Source: Pontixanthobacter rizhaonensis
GTDB lineage: Bacteria > Pseudomonadota > Alphaproteobacteria > Sphingomonadales > Sphingomonadaceae
DNA length: 64,000 nucleotides
Direction of reading: 5' to 3'
Assembly (NCBI RefSeq): GCF_012972675.1
Contig: NZ_JABCRE010000002.1
Coordinates: 1,043,001-1,107,000, forward strand
The first letter of the stretch is position 1. The number at the start of each line of letters is the position of its first letter. Below are positions 7,903 through 16,461 of the stretch, one piece after another. Under the pieces are notes generated by a model. It saw only the letters and a list, made by a program, of their open reading frames with translations, did no database searches and was not told the DNA's origin. The position numbers and the translations under genes are program-made.

Positions 7903-8935
7903 AGCCCCGCCTGCGCATCTTCGGCTGACAGTCGATACGGGCGCTTTGACAGACAACTGGCGCGCGCTTGACCATCTGTCTGGCAAGGCGGCAGCTGGCG
8001 CGGCGGTGAAGGCCAATGCCTATGGTGTCGGGGCCCAAAGCGTAGTGCCCGCTCTAGCCGATGCAGGCTGCAAATCGTTCTTCGTTGCCCACTGGGCGGA
8101 GGCGGCTGAGCTACTTAACTATGTACCCGCCGCCCAAATATCTGTCTTGCACGGCCCGTTGACCACGGCAGATGCCAATTTCGCGCGATCAACTGGGGTG
8201 AAGCCGGTCATAAACAGTCTGCATCAAGCCCGGCTCTGGCAAGATACAGGCGGCGGCATTTGTGACCTAATGATAGACACCGGGATCAACCGTCTGGGCC
8301 TATCCCCAAACGAAGTATCTGACAGGCGCATCGCTGAGTTGGATGTCGATATTTTGATGTCGCATTTGGCTTCTGGGGATGAAGACAATCCATTCAATCA
8401 TATGCAGATGGATGCATTTCGTTCTGCTGCTGCGAGAGTAGGATATCAGCGGTTGAGCTTGGCCAACAGTGCCGGGATCGCGTTAGGCCACGAATTCACC
8501 TTCGATCTGACCCGACCTGGCCTTGCGCTTTACGGTGGTATTCCGCGGCAAGAATTGGACGGGATCATTAAGCCGGTGGTGGGTATCGACGCTGCTGTTC
8601 TACAAACTCGGATGCTGAGCGCAGGAGACACCGTTGGCTACAATGCTACCTTTACGGCGCCCCATTCTATGCGGGTAGGGGTGGTATCATTGGGGTATGC
8701 TGATGGGTATCTGCGTTCTTGGGCCGGTCGGGGTATGCTGCAATATCAAAGCGCAGCATTGCCGGTGCTTGGAAAGGTATCGATGGATATGATCGTCGTA
8801 GACCTCACAGACGCGGCAAATTGTCAGGAGGGTGACTGGCTCACTGTTCCATATGCGCTACCGGAGGCAGCGCGGAAAACAGGTTTGTCGCAGTATGAAC
8901 TGCTGACCATTTTGGGACAACGATTCAGCCGCTGA
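7895..8935 (+). CDS. alr: Alanine racemase
   Basis: PLP-dependent interconversion of L- and D-alanine, supplying D-Ala for peptidoglycan. At 346 residues it is a little shorter than most Alr proteins. The PLP lysine lies in AAVKANAYGVG (near residue 37), and the second catalytic base, Tyr, lies in VGYNATFTAPHSMRVGVVSLGYADGY. The substrate-binding MDMIVVDLT segment is also present. ATG at 7895, overlapping the MFS stop, is preferred; an upstream in-frame TTG at 7886 would add three residues. This is the last gene of the radA-cvpA-IscU-like-MFS-alr run. Identification is firm; whether it is the biosynthetic or a catabolic racemase cannot be told. Confidence 0.93.
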   Translation: MPEAPPAHLRLTVDTGALTDNWRALDHLSGKAAAGAAVKANAYGVGAQSVVPALADAGCKSFFVAHWAEAAELLNYVPAAQISVLHGPLTTADANFARSTGVKPVINSLHQARLWQDTGGGICDLMIDTGINRLGLSPNEVSDRRIAELDVDILMSHLASGDEDNPFNHMQMDAFRSAAARVGYQRLSLANSAGIALGHEFTFDLTRPGLALYGGIPRQELDGIIKPVVGIDAAVLQTRMLSAGDTVGYNATFTAPHSMRVGVVSLGYADGYLRSWAGRGMLQYQSAALPVLGKVSMDMIVVDLTDAANCQEGDWLTVPYALPEAARKTGLSQYELLTILGQRFSR

Positions 8936-8953
8936 GGACATTTTACCGACTTA

Positions 8954-8990
8954 TGTTGCACTGCACATGCTGCACCTGCTAATGCAGCAT
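8954..8990. promoter_or_regulatory. TGC/GCA-rich block, candidate PhaR operator upstream of phaR
   Basis: In the 80 bp gap before phaR there are six TGC and five GCA triplets within 37 bp (TTGCACTGCACATGCTGCAC and on to AATGCAGCAT). PhaR of Paracoccus denitrificans is known to bind TGC-rich sequences at pha promoters, including its own. I infer an autoregulatory operator. No clear -35/-10 pair was identified. Confidence 0.5.
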
Positions 8991-9015
8991 CCATAGCGAC
9001 ATTTAGGACACTCCA

Positions 9016-9570
9016 ATGGCCAAGCGCAACGCGCAACCCGGTGATAAAGTCACCATCAAGAAATACGCTAACCGGCGTTTGTATAACACCAGTTCATCTA
9101 GCTACATCACGCTTGATGACCTTGCAGCAATGACGCGTGAAGGTACCGACTTTGCGGTTGTTGATGCCAAAAGTGGGGAAGACATCACCCATTCAATTCT
9201 CACGCAAATTATCATGGATGAGGAAGCAAGCGGCAAACAAATGCTGCCGGTCAGTTTCCTGCGTGATCTGATTGCGATGTATGGCAATTCCATGCAGTCG
9301 ATGATGCCGCAATATCTCGAAGCCACAATGTCCAATTTCCGGGCCAATCAAGCCAAGATACAAGACGCGTTGAAGGATGGCTTAACCGGCAATCCGATTG
9401 CAAAAATGGCAGAAACGAATTTGGCCGTGATGCGCGCTGTGGGCGAAGCTATTCTGCCAACTGGGAAAACGGCTGATACTGCGGAAAGCACATCTGACAG
9501 TGACGAGATTGCAGCCCTCCGCAAGCAAATGGCAGAAATGCAGAAAAAGCTCGACGAAATCGGTAAATAA
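9016..9570 (+). CDS. phaR: Polyhydroxyalkanoate synthesis repressor PhaR
   Basis: A DNA-binding and PHA-granule-sensing regulator that represses phasin and PHA synthesis genes until polymer is present. The N-terminal PHB/PHA accumulation regulator domain is diagnostic (KKYANRRLYNT, SYITLDDLAAM, DITHSILTQII). The middle PHB-accumulation segment has a Met-rich, amphipathic QSMMPQYLEATMSNF, and the last 25 residues form a probable coiled coil (EIAALRKQMAEMQKKLDEI). Length, 184 residues, fits the family. No phaC, phaP or phaZ gene is within the window, so target genes must be elsewhere. A TGC-rich candidate operator lies just upstream. Confidence 0.95.
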   Translation: MAKRNAQPGDKVTIKKYANRRLYNTSSSSYITLDDLAAMTREGTDFAVVDAKSGEDITHSILTQIIMDEEASGKQMLPVSFLRDLIAMYGNSMQSMMPQYLEATMSNFRANQAKIQDALKDGLTGNPIAKMAETNLAVMRAVGEAILPTGKTADTAESTSDSDEIAALRKQMAEMQKKLDEIGK

Positions 9571-9617
9571 GCCGCCGATATCACGCTGCATCCAATCTCT
9601 AAGAAACAGGAATTTTT

Positions 9618-11159
9618 GTGTCTAACATTCGCCACGCATTGAACGTGAAGCGCGCAGACGATTTTGCGCAATGGTACCAAGAAGTCATCTCGGCTGCTGA
9701 CTTAGCAGAGGAATCTGGCGTCCGCGGATGTATGGTCATCAAACCGTGGGGCTACGGCATTTGGGAACGTATCCAGAGGCTACTGGATGACCGCATCAAG
9801 AATACAGGTCATGATAATTGCTATTTTCCGATCTTCATCCCGCTAGCGAATTTTGAGCGTGAAGCGGAGCATGTGGATGGATTTGCCAAAGAAATGGCGG
9901 TCGTTACGCATCACCGGTTGATCCAGGATCAGAAGGGCAAGCTGGTTCCCGACCCAGCAGCCAAATTAGAAGAACCTTTGGTGGTCAGGCCAACCTCCGA
10001 GACTATCATTGGCGACGCAATGGCACGTTGGGTCCAAAGCTGGCGCGATCTGCCCTTGAAGACGAACCAATGGGCAAACGTTGTGCGCTGGGAAATGCGC
10101 ACACGAATGTTCCTGCGCACAAGTGAATTCTTGTGGCAGGAGGGGCACACAGCACATGCCGACGCAGCTGAGGCAAAAGAGCACACTCTGCGTATGCTGG
10201 AGGTTTACCGCGCTTGCGCTGAAGAAGATTTGGCAATGCCTGTTATTGCAGGTGAAAAACCAGAGAATGAACGTTTTCCCGGTGCCGTAGAAACGTGGTC
10301 GATTGAGGCCATGATGCAGGATGGCAAAGCACTGCAAGCGGGCACATCGCACTATCTCGGCACCAATTTTGCCGAAGCATCAGGGATTAGATATCAGGAT
10401 CCAGAGGGCAGCCAGCAGCTGTGCCATACCACCAGCTGGGGCGTATCAACACGGATGATTGGCGGTGTCATCATGACACACGGGGATGATGACGGCCTTC
10501 GTGTTCCGCCCACAATTGCACCGCGCCAAGTCGTAATATTGCCAATGCTGCGCGGGAAAGAGGGTGATGATGCGCTGATTGAATATTGCCAGTCGCTGCA
10601 TGATCAACTAGCCAAACAATCTGCCTTTGGCGAACGGCTGCGGGTCCTGCTCGATACACGGCCCGGTAAAGCGGCGGCAAAGCGCTGGGACTATGTCCGC
10701 AAAGGCGCGCCGGTGATTATCGAAGTTGGTGGCCGCGATATGGACAATGACGTTGTCAGCCTGCTTCGGCGCGACCAAATGTGGGCTGAAAATGGTAAGC
10801 CCGATTTCCAAACGCCAACGCGGGAAGAGGCCGCTAACGGGATGCAGGAGTTGCTTTACGCAATCCAAGCAAATCTGTTCCAACAAGCTAAAGAACGGCG
10901 GGATGCCAATATCCGGACTGACATTACCGACATTGAAGGGCTGAAAGAACACTTCGCTGACACAGCAGTTCACCCTGGCTGGGTTCAAGTAGCATGGTCC
11001 AAGCCGACTGGTGCCGATCTTGATGCGGTTGTTGAGACGCTGAAAGACATGAAGTTGACAGTCCGCAACGTTCCGATGGATGATACACCAACAACCGGTG
11101 CCTGCATCTTTACAGGTGCGCCGGCAGTTGAGCGCATCTACGTCGCAAAAGCATATTAG
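9618..11159 (+). CDS. proS: Prolyl-tRNA synthetase, archaeal/eukaryotic (type 3) form
   Basis: Class II aminoacyl-tRNA synthetase charging tRNA-Pro; 513 residues. The N-terminus (FAQWYQEVISAADLAE, KPWGYGIWERIQ, YFPIFIPL) is of the eukaryotic/archaeal kind, not the 570-residue bacterial kind with an inserted editing domain nor the short 440-residue form common in other Alphaproteobacteria. Motif 2 is seen in RWEMRTRMFLRTSEFLWQEGH and motif 3 in GGVIMTHGDDDGLRVPP. The C-terminal zinc-like domain ends in Tyr but keeps only one cysteine (GACIFTGA). GTG start, with CAGGAA upstream. The type-3 enzyme is usual in sphingomonads, so it points to lineage rather than recent transfer. Confidence 0.95.
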   Translation: MSNIRHALNVKRADDFAQWYQEVISAADLAEESGVRGCMVIKPWGYGIWERIQRLLDDRIKNTGHDNCYFPIFIPLANFEREAEHVDGFAKEMAVVTHHRLIQDQKGKLVPDPAAKLEEPLVVRPTSETIIGDAMARWVQSWRDLPLKTNQWANVVRWEMRTRMFLRTSEFLWQEGHTAHADAAEAKEHTLRMLEVYRACAEEDLAMPVIAGEKPENERFPGAVETWSIEAMMQDGKALQAGTSHYLGTNFAEASGIRYQDPEGSQQLCHTTSWGVSTRMIGGVIMTHGDDDGLRVPPTIAPRQVVILPMLRGKEGDDALIEYCQSLHDQLAKQSAFGERLRVLLDTRPGKAAAKRWDYVRKGAPVIIEVGGRDMDNDVVSLLRRDQMWAENGKPDFQTPTREEAANGMQELLYAIQANLFQQAKERRDANIRTDITDIEGLKEHFADTAVHPGWVQVAWSKPTGADLDAVVETLKDMKLTVRNVPMDDTPTTGACIFTGAPAVERIYVAKAY

Positions 11160-11178
11160 ACTTAGGGGGAGGGGGCCG

Positions 11179-11763
11179 ATGTTCGCATCTATTGCCTATA
11201 ATCTGAAGAATCTGACAAACATTCATGGCCGAGATGGTCGTAAAGTGTTTTGGCTCTATGTGTTGTTCATCGTAATACTAAACGTTCTTGCTTCAATCTT
11301 AGCGAGCATTCCGATGATGGTGGCTGCCGCAGAAGTTGGCATCGCCGCTGCACAGTCTGGCAATCAAGCAGCAGCCGAAGCAGCCATATTGGATGAGGTA
11401 ATCAACTATGCTCCGACACTGGTTTGGTTCAGCATCATCCAGTCAGCTGTCAATATTGTCCTGCTCGCGGCGTCTTTTATGCGCCGAACTCACGATGTAG
11501 GGCTGCCGGGTATTTTGGTCGCAGTACCCATAGCTATACAGGTTATTTGGATGTTTATCGCTTATCGCCAACTGGATGGAATTGCAGACACAATGCGGTC
11601 TGGTGCCCAGGCAGAACTGGCAGGCAACAGCATGCCTCTGGAACCGGGTATGATCGCACAAGACTTATTAGGCTGGCTGGCCTTTTTGATAGTTGTCTTG
11701 GTTGGATTGATGAAATCTCAACAAGGGCCCAACGCTTATGGTGAAGGCCCGAAAGTACTCTGA
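11179..11763 (+). CDS. DUF805 family membrane protein
   Basis: A 194-residue integral membrane protein with four hydrophobic stretches (about residues 23-45, 80-100, 108-126 and 160-178). The N-terminal aromatic GRDGRKVFWLYVLF and the C-terminal GPNAYG (a variant of the GPNRYG end) are hallmarks of DUF805. The function of the family is unknown. The start is the ATG preceded by a GGGGGAGGGGG purine run; an in-frame ATG further upstream lies inside proS and is unlikely. It follows proS by 19 bp. Confidence 0.85.
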   Translation: MFASIAYNLKNLTNIHGRDGRKVFWLYVLFIVILNVLASILASIPMMVAAAEVGIAAAQSGNQAAAEAAILDEVINYAPTLVWFSIIQSAVNIVLLAASFMRRTHDVGLPGILVAVPIAIQVIWMFIAYRQLDGIADTMRSGAQAELAGNSMPLEPGMIAQDLLGWLAFLIVVLVGLMKSQQGPNAYGEGPKVL

Positions 11764-11823
11764 AGACCTTTCCTTCCCGGACAGCAGATATCAATAGCAG
11801 CGTGTTTGACTAAGTCCGTGACA

Positions 11824-11837
11824 GGGGCCGCGGCCCC
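11824..11837. repeat. 14 bp perfect GC palindrome before rnr
   Basis: GGGGCCGCGGCCCC lies in the 89 bp gap between the DUF805 gene and rnr, ending 15 bp before the rnr start. It has no loop and no following T-tract, so it is not a standard terminator. It could be an operator or simply GC-rich chance. Confidence 0.35.
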
Positions 11838-11852
11838 GTCCATAGGGCGCAA

Positions 11853-14153
11853 ATGGCCAAACAATCCAAACCACGCGCAGCTGGTCTGCCCACTCGCGAA
11901 CAAATTCTCGAATTCATTCAGTCTGCCGATAGCATTGTCGGCAAACGGGAGATCGGAAAAGCGTTCGGCCTTAAGGGACAGGAGAAGATTGCTCTAAAAC
12001 GTCTCTTGAAAGATATGGCGGAAGAAGGTTTGATCGACGGCAAACGCACCGCCTATCACCGTATGGGCGGCGTCCCGAAAGTCACCGTTTTCAAGGTTAT
12101 GGATATCGAGGATGGCGAAGCTTTTGCCATTCCAGAAACCTGGCAACCCGATGACGCGACACCGCCGCCGCGGCTGAGGGTGATCGAAGGAAAGAAAAAG
12201 GGTGGTGGGCGATATCCCGCCCTCAAGATTGGCGACCGCATCTTAGCGAGAACGGAAGAAGCGGGCTCAAATCTAGAAGCGCACGTCATGAAAAAGCTAC
12301 CGGCGAAGACCGATGGCTTGATGGGTGTTGTGGAAATTGACGCGGGCGGAAAAGCATGGCTGGCACCCGTCGATAAACGTATCCGTACATCATCCGCCAT
12401 TGCCGATCTCGGCGGAGCTGAAGCGGGCCAATTGGTACTGGCCGAGCCAGCTGGTCGTGGCACCCGGGCAGGGGTGAATGTCATCGAAGTGCTCGGCGAT
12501 CCACTGGCCCCCAAAGCTTTCAGCCTGATAGCTATTTCCAAACATGGCATCCCGAACGTTTTCCCGAGCGAAACATTGGCGGAGGCAGAGCGGGCAACAA
12601 AATTACCGGTAAGCACTGACAAACGGGAGGACTTGCGACACTTACCGATTGTGGCAATCGACCCCGCTGATGCGCGAGATCACGATGATGCAATATGGGC
12701 AGAACCTGATGGGGAGGGCGGTTTCAACGCATTAATCGCCATCGCCGATGTCAGCTATTATGTCCGCCCCGGAGGCGCGCTGGACCGGGAGGCACGGAAA
12801 CGCGGTAACTCGGTATATTTTCCCGACCGTGTGGTGCCCATGCTGCCAGAAGTTCTGAGCGCAGATGTATGCTCCCTAAGGCAGGGGGAAGATCGTGCAG
12901 CAATGGCCTGTCATTTGCGGGTATCGAGCACGGGCAAGATTACATCGCACCGCTTCTCACGCGCGATCGTCCGGATTGACGAGGTTATTCCTTACGAGGA
13001 TGCTCAAAAGAGAATTGATGATGGCAGCCCTCCTGAAAACCTCCGCAATCTATGGGATTGCTGGAAGGTTTTGGCAGCTGCCCGTGAAGCACGCGATCCG
13101 CTGGATCTCGACCTTCCAGAGCGGCGCGTTGTCTTGGATGATCAGGGCAAGATCGCAGAAATCGCCGTTAGGGAACGGCTGGATGCCCACCGCGTCGTGG
13201 AAGACTTTATGATTGCAGCCAACGTCGCTGCGGCAAAAGCTCTGGAAAGCAAAACTGCCCCTGTTGTTTACCGGGTTCACGAACAGCCGAGCCGCGAAAA
13301 ACTGGTGGCCCTTCGTGAATATCTGGAAACTTTTGGTAAGAAACTGGCGCTGGGTCAGGTCATCACGCCCGCCTTGTTCAACAAGATGCTGAAGGATGTA
13401 GAAGAGACTTCAGAGAAGGCTCAGGTGATGGAGGCGGTACTACGGTCTCAAACCCAAGCATATTACGGCCCAAATAATGCGGGCCATTTCGGGCTAGCGC
13501 TCGGATCATATGCTCACTTCACTTCGCCCATTCGTCGGTATGCCGATTTGCTTGTTCACCGGTCACTGGTCGATTCATTTGATCTGGAACAAGCCAAACC
13601 GTCTTTTGATATTCCGGCATCGTCAGGACTATCAGACAAAGACCGCGATGATCTTGGTAAAATTTGCGATGCGATTAGCAAAACCGAACGCCGCGCGATG
13701 GAGGCGGAGCGGGATACCATTGATCGTTATGTTGCAGCGTGGCTTTCCGGAAGAGTGGGCGAAACCTTCGAAACCCGAATTACCGGGGTCCAGTCGTTTG
13801 GTTTCTTTGCCACAATCGTTGGATTGGGCGGAGATGGCTTGGTTCCGGTATCAACACTCGGGTCAGAATTTTTCCGCTATGACGAAGCGGCACAATCGCT
13901 GGTCGGCGAGCATAGCGGTACTAGCTATTCTTCCGGTGACACCCTCAAGCTCCAGCTAGGCGAAGCAAACCCTCTGACCGGCGCGCTGAAATTCGTTCCG
14001 CTCGACGGTGATGGCAATCCGATAGAGCCGCGGGGGCAAAGAAATGCGCCAAAGGCCAAGACGGGACATCGCGGCAAAGGCCCGCAAAAGCACATGCGTG
14101 GGAAGCGGGGACGACCTGGAAATATCCGTCACCAAGGGCGGAAGAAGCGCTAA
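11853..14153 (+). CDS. rnr: Ribonuclease R
   Basis: 3'-to-5' exoribonuclease of the RNase II/RNB family that degrades structured RNA; 766 residues. An N-terminal winged-helix region (GKREIGKAFGLKGQEKIALKRLL) precedes cold-shock-like domains. The catalytic RNB domain has the metal-binding aspartates in IDPADARDHDDAIWA (near residue 275) and the conserved HFTSPIRRYADLLVHR. The S1 domain is at about residues 630-710 (ETRITGVQSFGFFATI), followed by a very basic tail (HRGKGPQKHMRGKRGRPGN). This domain order separates RNase R from RNase II. Convergent with the stress-protein gene, leaving 8 bp. Confidence 0.95.
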   Translation: MAKQSKPRAAGLPTREQILEFIQSADSIVGKREIGKAFGLKGQEKIALKRLLKDMAEEGLIDGKRTAYHRMGGVPKVTVFKVMDIEDGEAFAIPETWQPDDATPPPRLRVIEGKKKGGGRYPALKIGDRILARTEEAGSNLEAHVMKKLPAKTDGLMGVVEIDAGGKAWLAPVDKRIRTSSAIADLGGAEAGQLVLAEPAGRGTRAGVNVIEVLGDPLAPKAFSLIAISKHGIPNVFPSETLAEAERATKLPVSTDKREDLRHLPIVAIDPADARDHDDAIWAEPDGEGGFNALIAIADVSYYVRPGGALDREARKRGNSVYFPDRVVPMLPEVLSADVCSLRQGEDRAAMACHLRVSSTGKITSHRFSRAIVRIDEVIPYEDAQKRIDDGSPPENLRNLWDCWKVLAAAREARDPLDLDLPERRVVLDDQGKIAEIAVRERLDAHRVVEDFMIAANVAAAKALESKTAPVVYRVHEQPSREKLVALREYLETFGKKLALGQVITPALFNKMLKDVEETSEKAQVMEAVLRSQTQAYYGPNNAGHFGLALGSYAHFTSPIRRYADLLVHRSLVDSFDLEQAKPSFDIPASSGLSDKDRDDLGKICDAISKTERRAMEAERDTIDRYVAAWLSGRVGETFETRITGVQSFGFFATIVGLGGDGLVPVSTLGSEFFRYDEAAQSLVGEHSGTSYSSGDTLKLQLGEANPLTGALKFVPLDGDGNPIEPRGQRNAPKAKTGHRGKGPQKHMRGKRGRPGNIRHQGRKKR

Positions 14154-14161
14154 TCGCTTAT

Positions 14162-14617
14162 CTAACTTGCGACGCGGTCAATATCGTCATTGGTAAAACT
14201 CCCGGGGACCACATAAAGCGGGCAGGGCAAACTGCCGGAATGTGACGAGAAATGCGATATTAGCGGCCCAGGTGTACCGTCTGCTGCCGCACCTAAAACC
14301 AGCGCCGCAACCTCGGGATGTTCGGCGAGATATTCTTTGATGACGGCATGGCCTTCACCAGTCTTCACAGAAATGGTCGGCATTTTGCCGCTTTCAGAAA
14401 ATAGATTACCAGCGGCGCTGCTCGCCATAACTTCCGCCCGGTCTTTCGCTTCCTGCTCAATCGTCGCTTGCACAGCTCCGAAGGCATTGAAATTCTGCTT
14501 GGCGACAAGCGCCAAAATATGAACCGCTCCGCCGCTCGCCATCGCACGATGAGAAGCAAACCTAAGCGCTTTTCGCGCCTCGGCTGTCTCATCCATAATC
14601 ACCAAATAAACACGCAT
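14162..14617 (-). CDS. Universal stress protein (UspA domain)
   Basis: A 151-residue single-domain cytoplasmic protein with the UspA alpha/beta fold: strand 1 [11 protein letters not shown], and the late [35 protein letters not shown], in which the nucleotide loop G-2x-G-9x-G(S/T) is only approximately kept. It may therefore bind ATP weakly or not at all. ATG at 14617 is favoured because GGGGCAG lies upstream; an in-frame GTG at 14635 would add six residues. It stands alone, divergent from pdhC. Its exact role in stress is unknown. Confidence 0.85.
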   Translation of the reverse strand: MRVYLVIMDETAEARKALRFASHRAMASGGAVHILALVAKQNFNAFGAVQATIEQEAKDRAEVMASSAAGNLFSESGKMPTISVKTGEGHAVIKEYLAEHPEVAALVLGAAADGTPGPLISHFSSHSGSLPCPLYVVPGSFTNDDIDRVAS

Positions 14618-14747
14618 ATCGCTACTCTGCCCCACACCGTCAGGTGCGAGGTATCGGATGAAAACGTATTCGGCGCAAGAACCTTGCTCGAAACCGCTAA
14701 ATTGGCCACAGAGAGTTTGTAGGCCAAAACAGGAAATTCAGACCGAT

Positions 14748-16019
14748 ATGCCCACCCCAATTAAGATGCCCGCATTGTCTCCGACTATGGAAGAAGGCAC
14801 GCTTGCCCGTTGGCTCGTGAAAGAGGGAGATACCGTCAGTTCAGGCGATATCATGGCCGAAATTGAAACCGATAAAGCGACCATGGAATTTGAAGCTGTT
14901 GATGAAGGTGTCATCGTCAGTATAGATGTTGCCGAGGGCACTGAAGGTGTCCAAGTCGGTACCGTGATTGCCACGCTCGCTGAAGAGGGTGAGGACCCTG
15001 CAGAGGCAAAAGCTGCCCCGGTCAAGGAACCACAAGCTGAAACCAAGACAGAAAAGGCTGAGCCTGCGAAGGCCGCGCCTGCTGCTGCAGCTGCGGCTCC
15101 TGCTCCGACAAAGACACCCGAACCAAAAGGTGATCGCATTGTTGCGTCACCTTTGGCAAAGCGGATCGCGGAGCAAAACGGTGTGGACCTAACCGGTATC
15201 ACAGGCAGCGGACCAAATGGCAGAATTGTGAAAGCAGACGTCGAAGGCGCCAAACCGGCAGCGTCGGCAGTCACCGCACCTGCAGCCACGCCGTCCGCGC
15301 CCGTTCAAACCGACCTGCCAGACTTTGACATTCCGCATGAGGATGACAAACTCAATAATGTTCGCAAAGTTATTGCTCGCCGCCTAACAGAGGCCAAGCA
15401 AACTATTCCGCATATCTACCTCACCGTTGATGTGCGTCTGGATGCGCTGCTGGACCTGCGTAAGCAGCTGAACGCTTCGCTGGAGGCGCAAGACATCAAG
15501 CTCTCGGTCAATGACTTGTTGATTAAGGCCTTGGCGAAATCTCTGGCGATGGTCCCGCAATGTAATGTCAGTTTTGGCGGAGATATTCTGCGGACCTACA
15601 CTCGTCAGGACATTTCTGTAGCAGTGGCAGCCCCCAGCGGTTTGATCACGCCGATTGTCAAAGATGCCGGAAACAAAACGGTTTCCCAGATATCGACCGA
15701 AATGAAGGAACTGGCTGGCAAGGCCCGCGATGGCAAATTGCAACCACATGAATATCAGGGCGGCACTGCCAGCCTGTCCAATCTGGGTATGTTTGGCACG
15801 AAACAGTTCGATGCCGTTATTAACCCTCCACAGGCAATGATTTTGGCTGTCGGAGCTGGCGAACAAAGGCCCTACATTGTGGATGGCGCGCTTTCTGTCG
15901 CAACCGTGATGAGCGCCACTGGCAGCTTCGACCACCGTGCAATCGACGGTGTTGATGGCGCTAAGTTGATGGCGGCGTTTAAGGGATTGGTTGAAAGTCC
16001 CTTTGGCTTGGTGGCGTAA
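14748..16019 (+). CDS. pdhC: Pyruvate dehydrogenase complex E2, dihydrolipoamide acetyltransferase
   Basis: Core acyltransferase of the pyruvate dehydrogenase complex, moving acetyl from lipoyl-lysine to CoA. 423 residues with one lipoyl domain at the N-terminus (lipoyl Lys43 in [11 protein letters not shown]), an Ala/Pro/Lys-rich flexible linker (about 85-130), a peripheral subunit-binding domain ([20 protein letters not shown]), and a catalytic domain with the HRAIDG active-site motif near the C-terminus. The N-terminus [17 protein letters not shown] is typical of the alphaproteobacterial pyruvate E2 rather than the 2-oxoglutarate E2. The E1 genes are not in the window. lpdA follows after one intervening gene. 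Confidence 0.93.
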   Translation: MPTPIKMPALSPTMEEGTLARWLVKEGDTVSSGDIMAEIETDKATMEFEAVDEGVIVSIDVAEGTEGVQVGTVIATLAEEGEDPAEAKAAPVKEPQAETKTEKAEPAKAAPAAAAAAPAPTKTPEPKGDRIVASPLAKRIAEQNGVDLTGITGSGPNGRIVKADVEGAKPAASAVTAPAATPSAPVQTDLPDFDIPHEDDKLNNVRKVIARRLTEAKQTIPHIYLTVDVRLDALLDLRKQLNASLEAQDIKLSVNDLLIKALAKSLAMVPQCNVSFGGDILRTYTRQDISVAVAAPSGLITPIVKDAGNKTVSQISTEMKELAGKARDGKLQPHEYQGGTASLSNLGMFGTKQFDAVINPPQAMILAVGAGEQRPYIVDGALSVATVMSATGSFDHRAIDGVDGAKLMAAFKGLVESPFGLVA

Positions 16020-16024
16020 ACCTT

Positions 16025-16435
16025 ATGAATATGCTCACCGCCATTGCATTGGTTGCTCTGCAAATCGGACCTGCCGCACCTGAACGCTTCGACGATGAAG
16101 GCCGCGCGCCGATGATTGGGCTTGAGGGGCCATCAGCTGACGCCTGCCCGGGCATTGGCCGCATCGCCAGTTTTGAAGCGCGCAAGGGTGATTTCATGCG
16201 CGTTCGTGTGGATGCATATGAACTGGCGGCGACAAAAGACAAACTGCCATTATCGACGCTTGTCTGGCTGTGTGAAGCCGATGAAGGTTGGCAAGGGATC
16301 GTCTACCCAATGGGTGACAATCAAGATCTGGGGGACTGCCGCGTCAGCAGCGCTTTGGCTGTTTCGGAACCCTATAGCGGACCATGCCAATATGGCTGGA
16401 TTCCAGCAAAACACATTGAACTGGTTGCTGGGTAA
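16025..16435 (+). CDS. Small exported SH3-like protein, function unknown
   Basis: A 136-residue protein lying 5 bp after pdhC and 26 bp before lpdA. The first 17 residues are hydrophobic (MNMLTAIALVALQIGPAAP) and look like a short signal peptide or anchor. The C-terminal half (LVWLCEADEGWQGIVYPMG ... GPCQYGWIPAKHIELVAG) has the pattern of a bacterial SH3-like fold. Four cysteines in the mature part could form disulfides in the periplasm. I do not recognise a named family. Its place within the pyruvate dehydrogenase gene run suggests co-transcription, not necessarily a shared function. Confidence 0.7.
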   Translation: MNMLTAIALVALQIGPAAPERFDDEGRAPMIGLEGPSADACPGIGRIASFEARKGDFMRVRVDAYELAATKDKLPLSTLVWLCEADEGWQGIVYPMGDNQDLGDCRVSSALAVSEPYSGPCQYGWIPAKHIELVAG

Positions 16436-16461
16436 AGCACCACTTCCACAACGGAGTATCT

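Noticed and set aside
14738-15289. Antisense open frame over pdhC rich in Ala, Gly and Ser
   Set aside because: A by-product of the Ala/Pro/Lys linker codons of pdhC on the other strand; no ribosome site.
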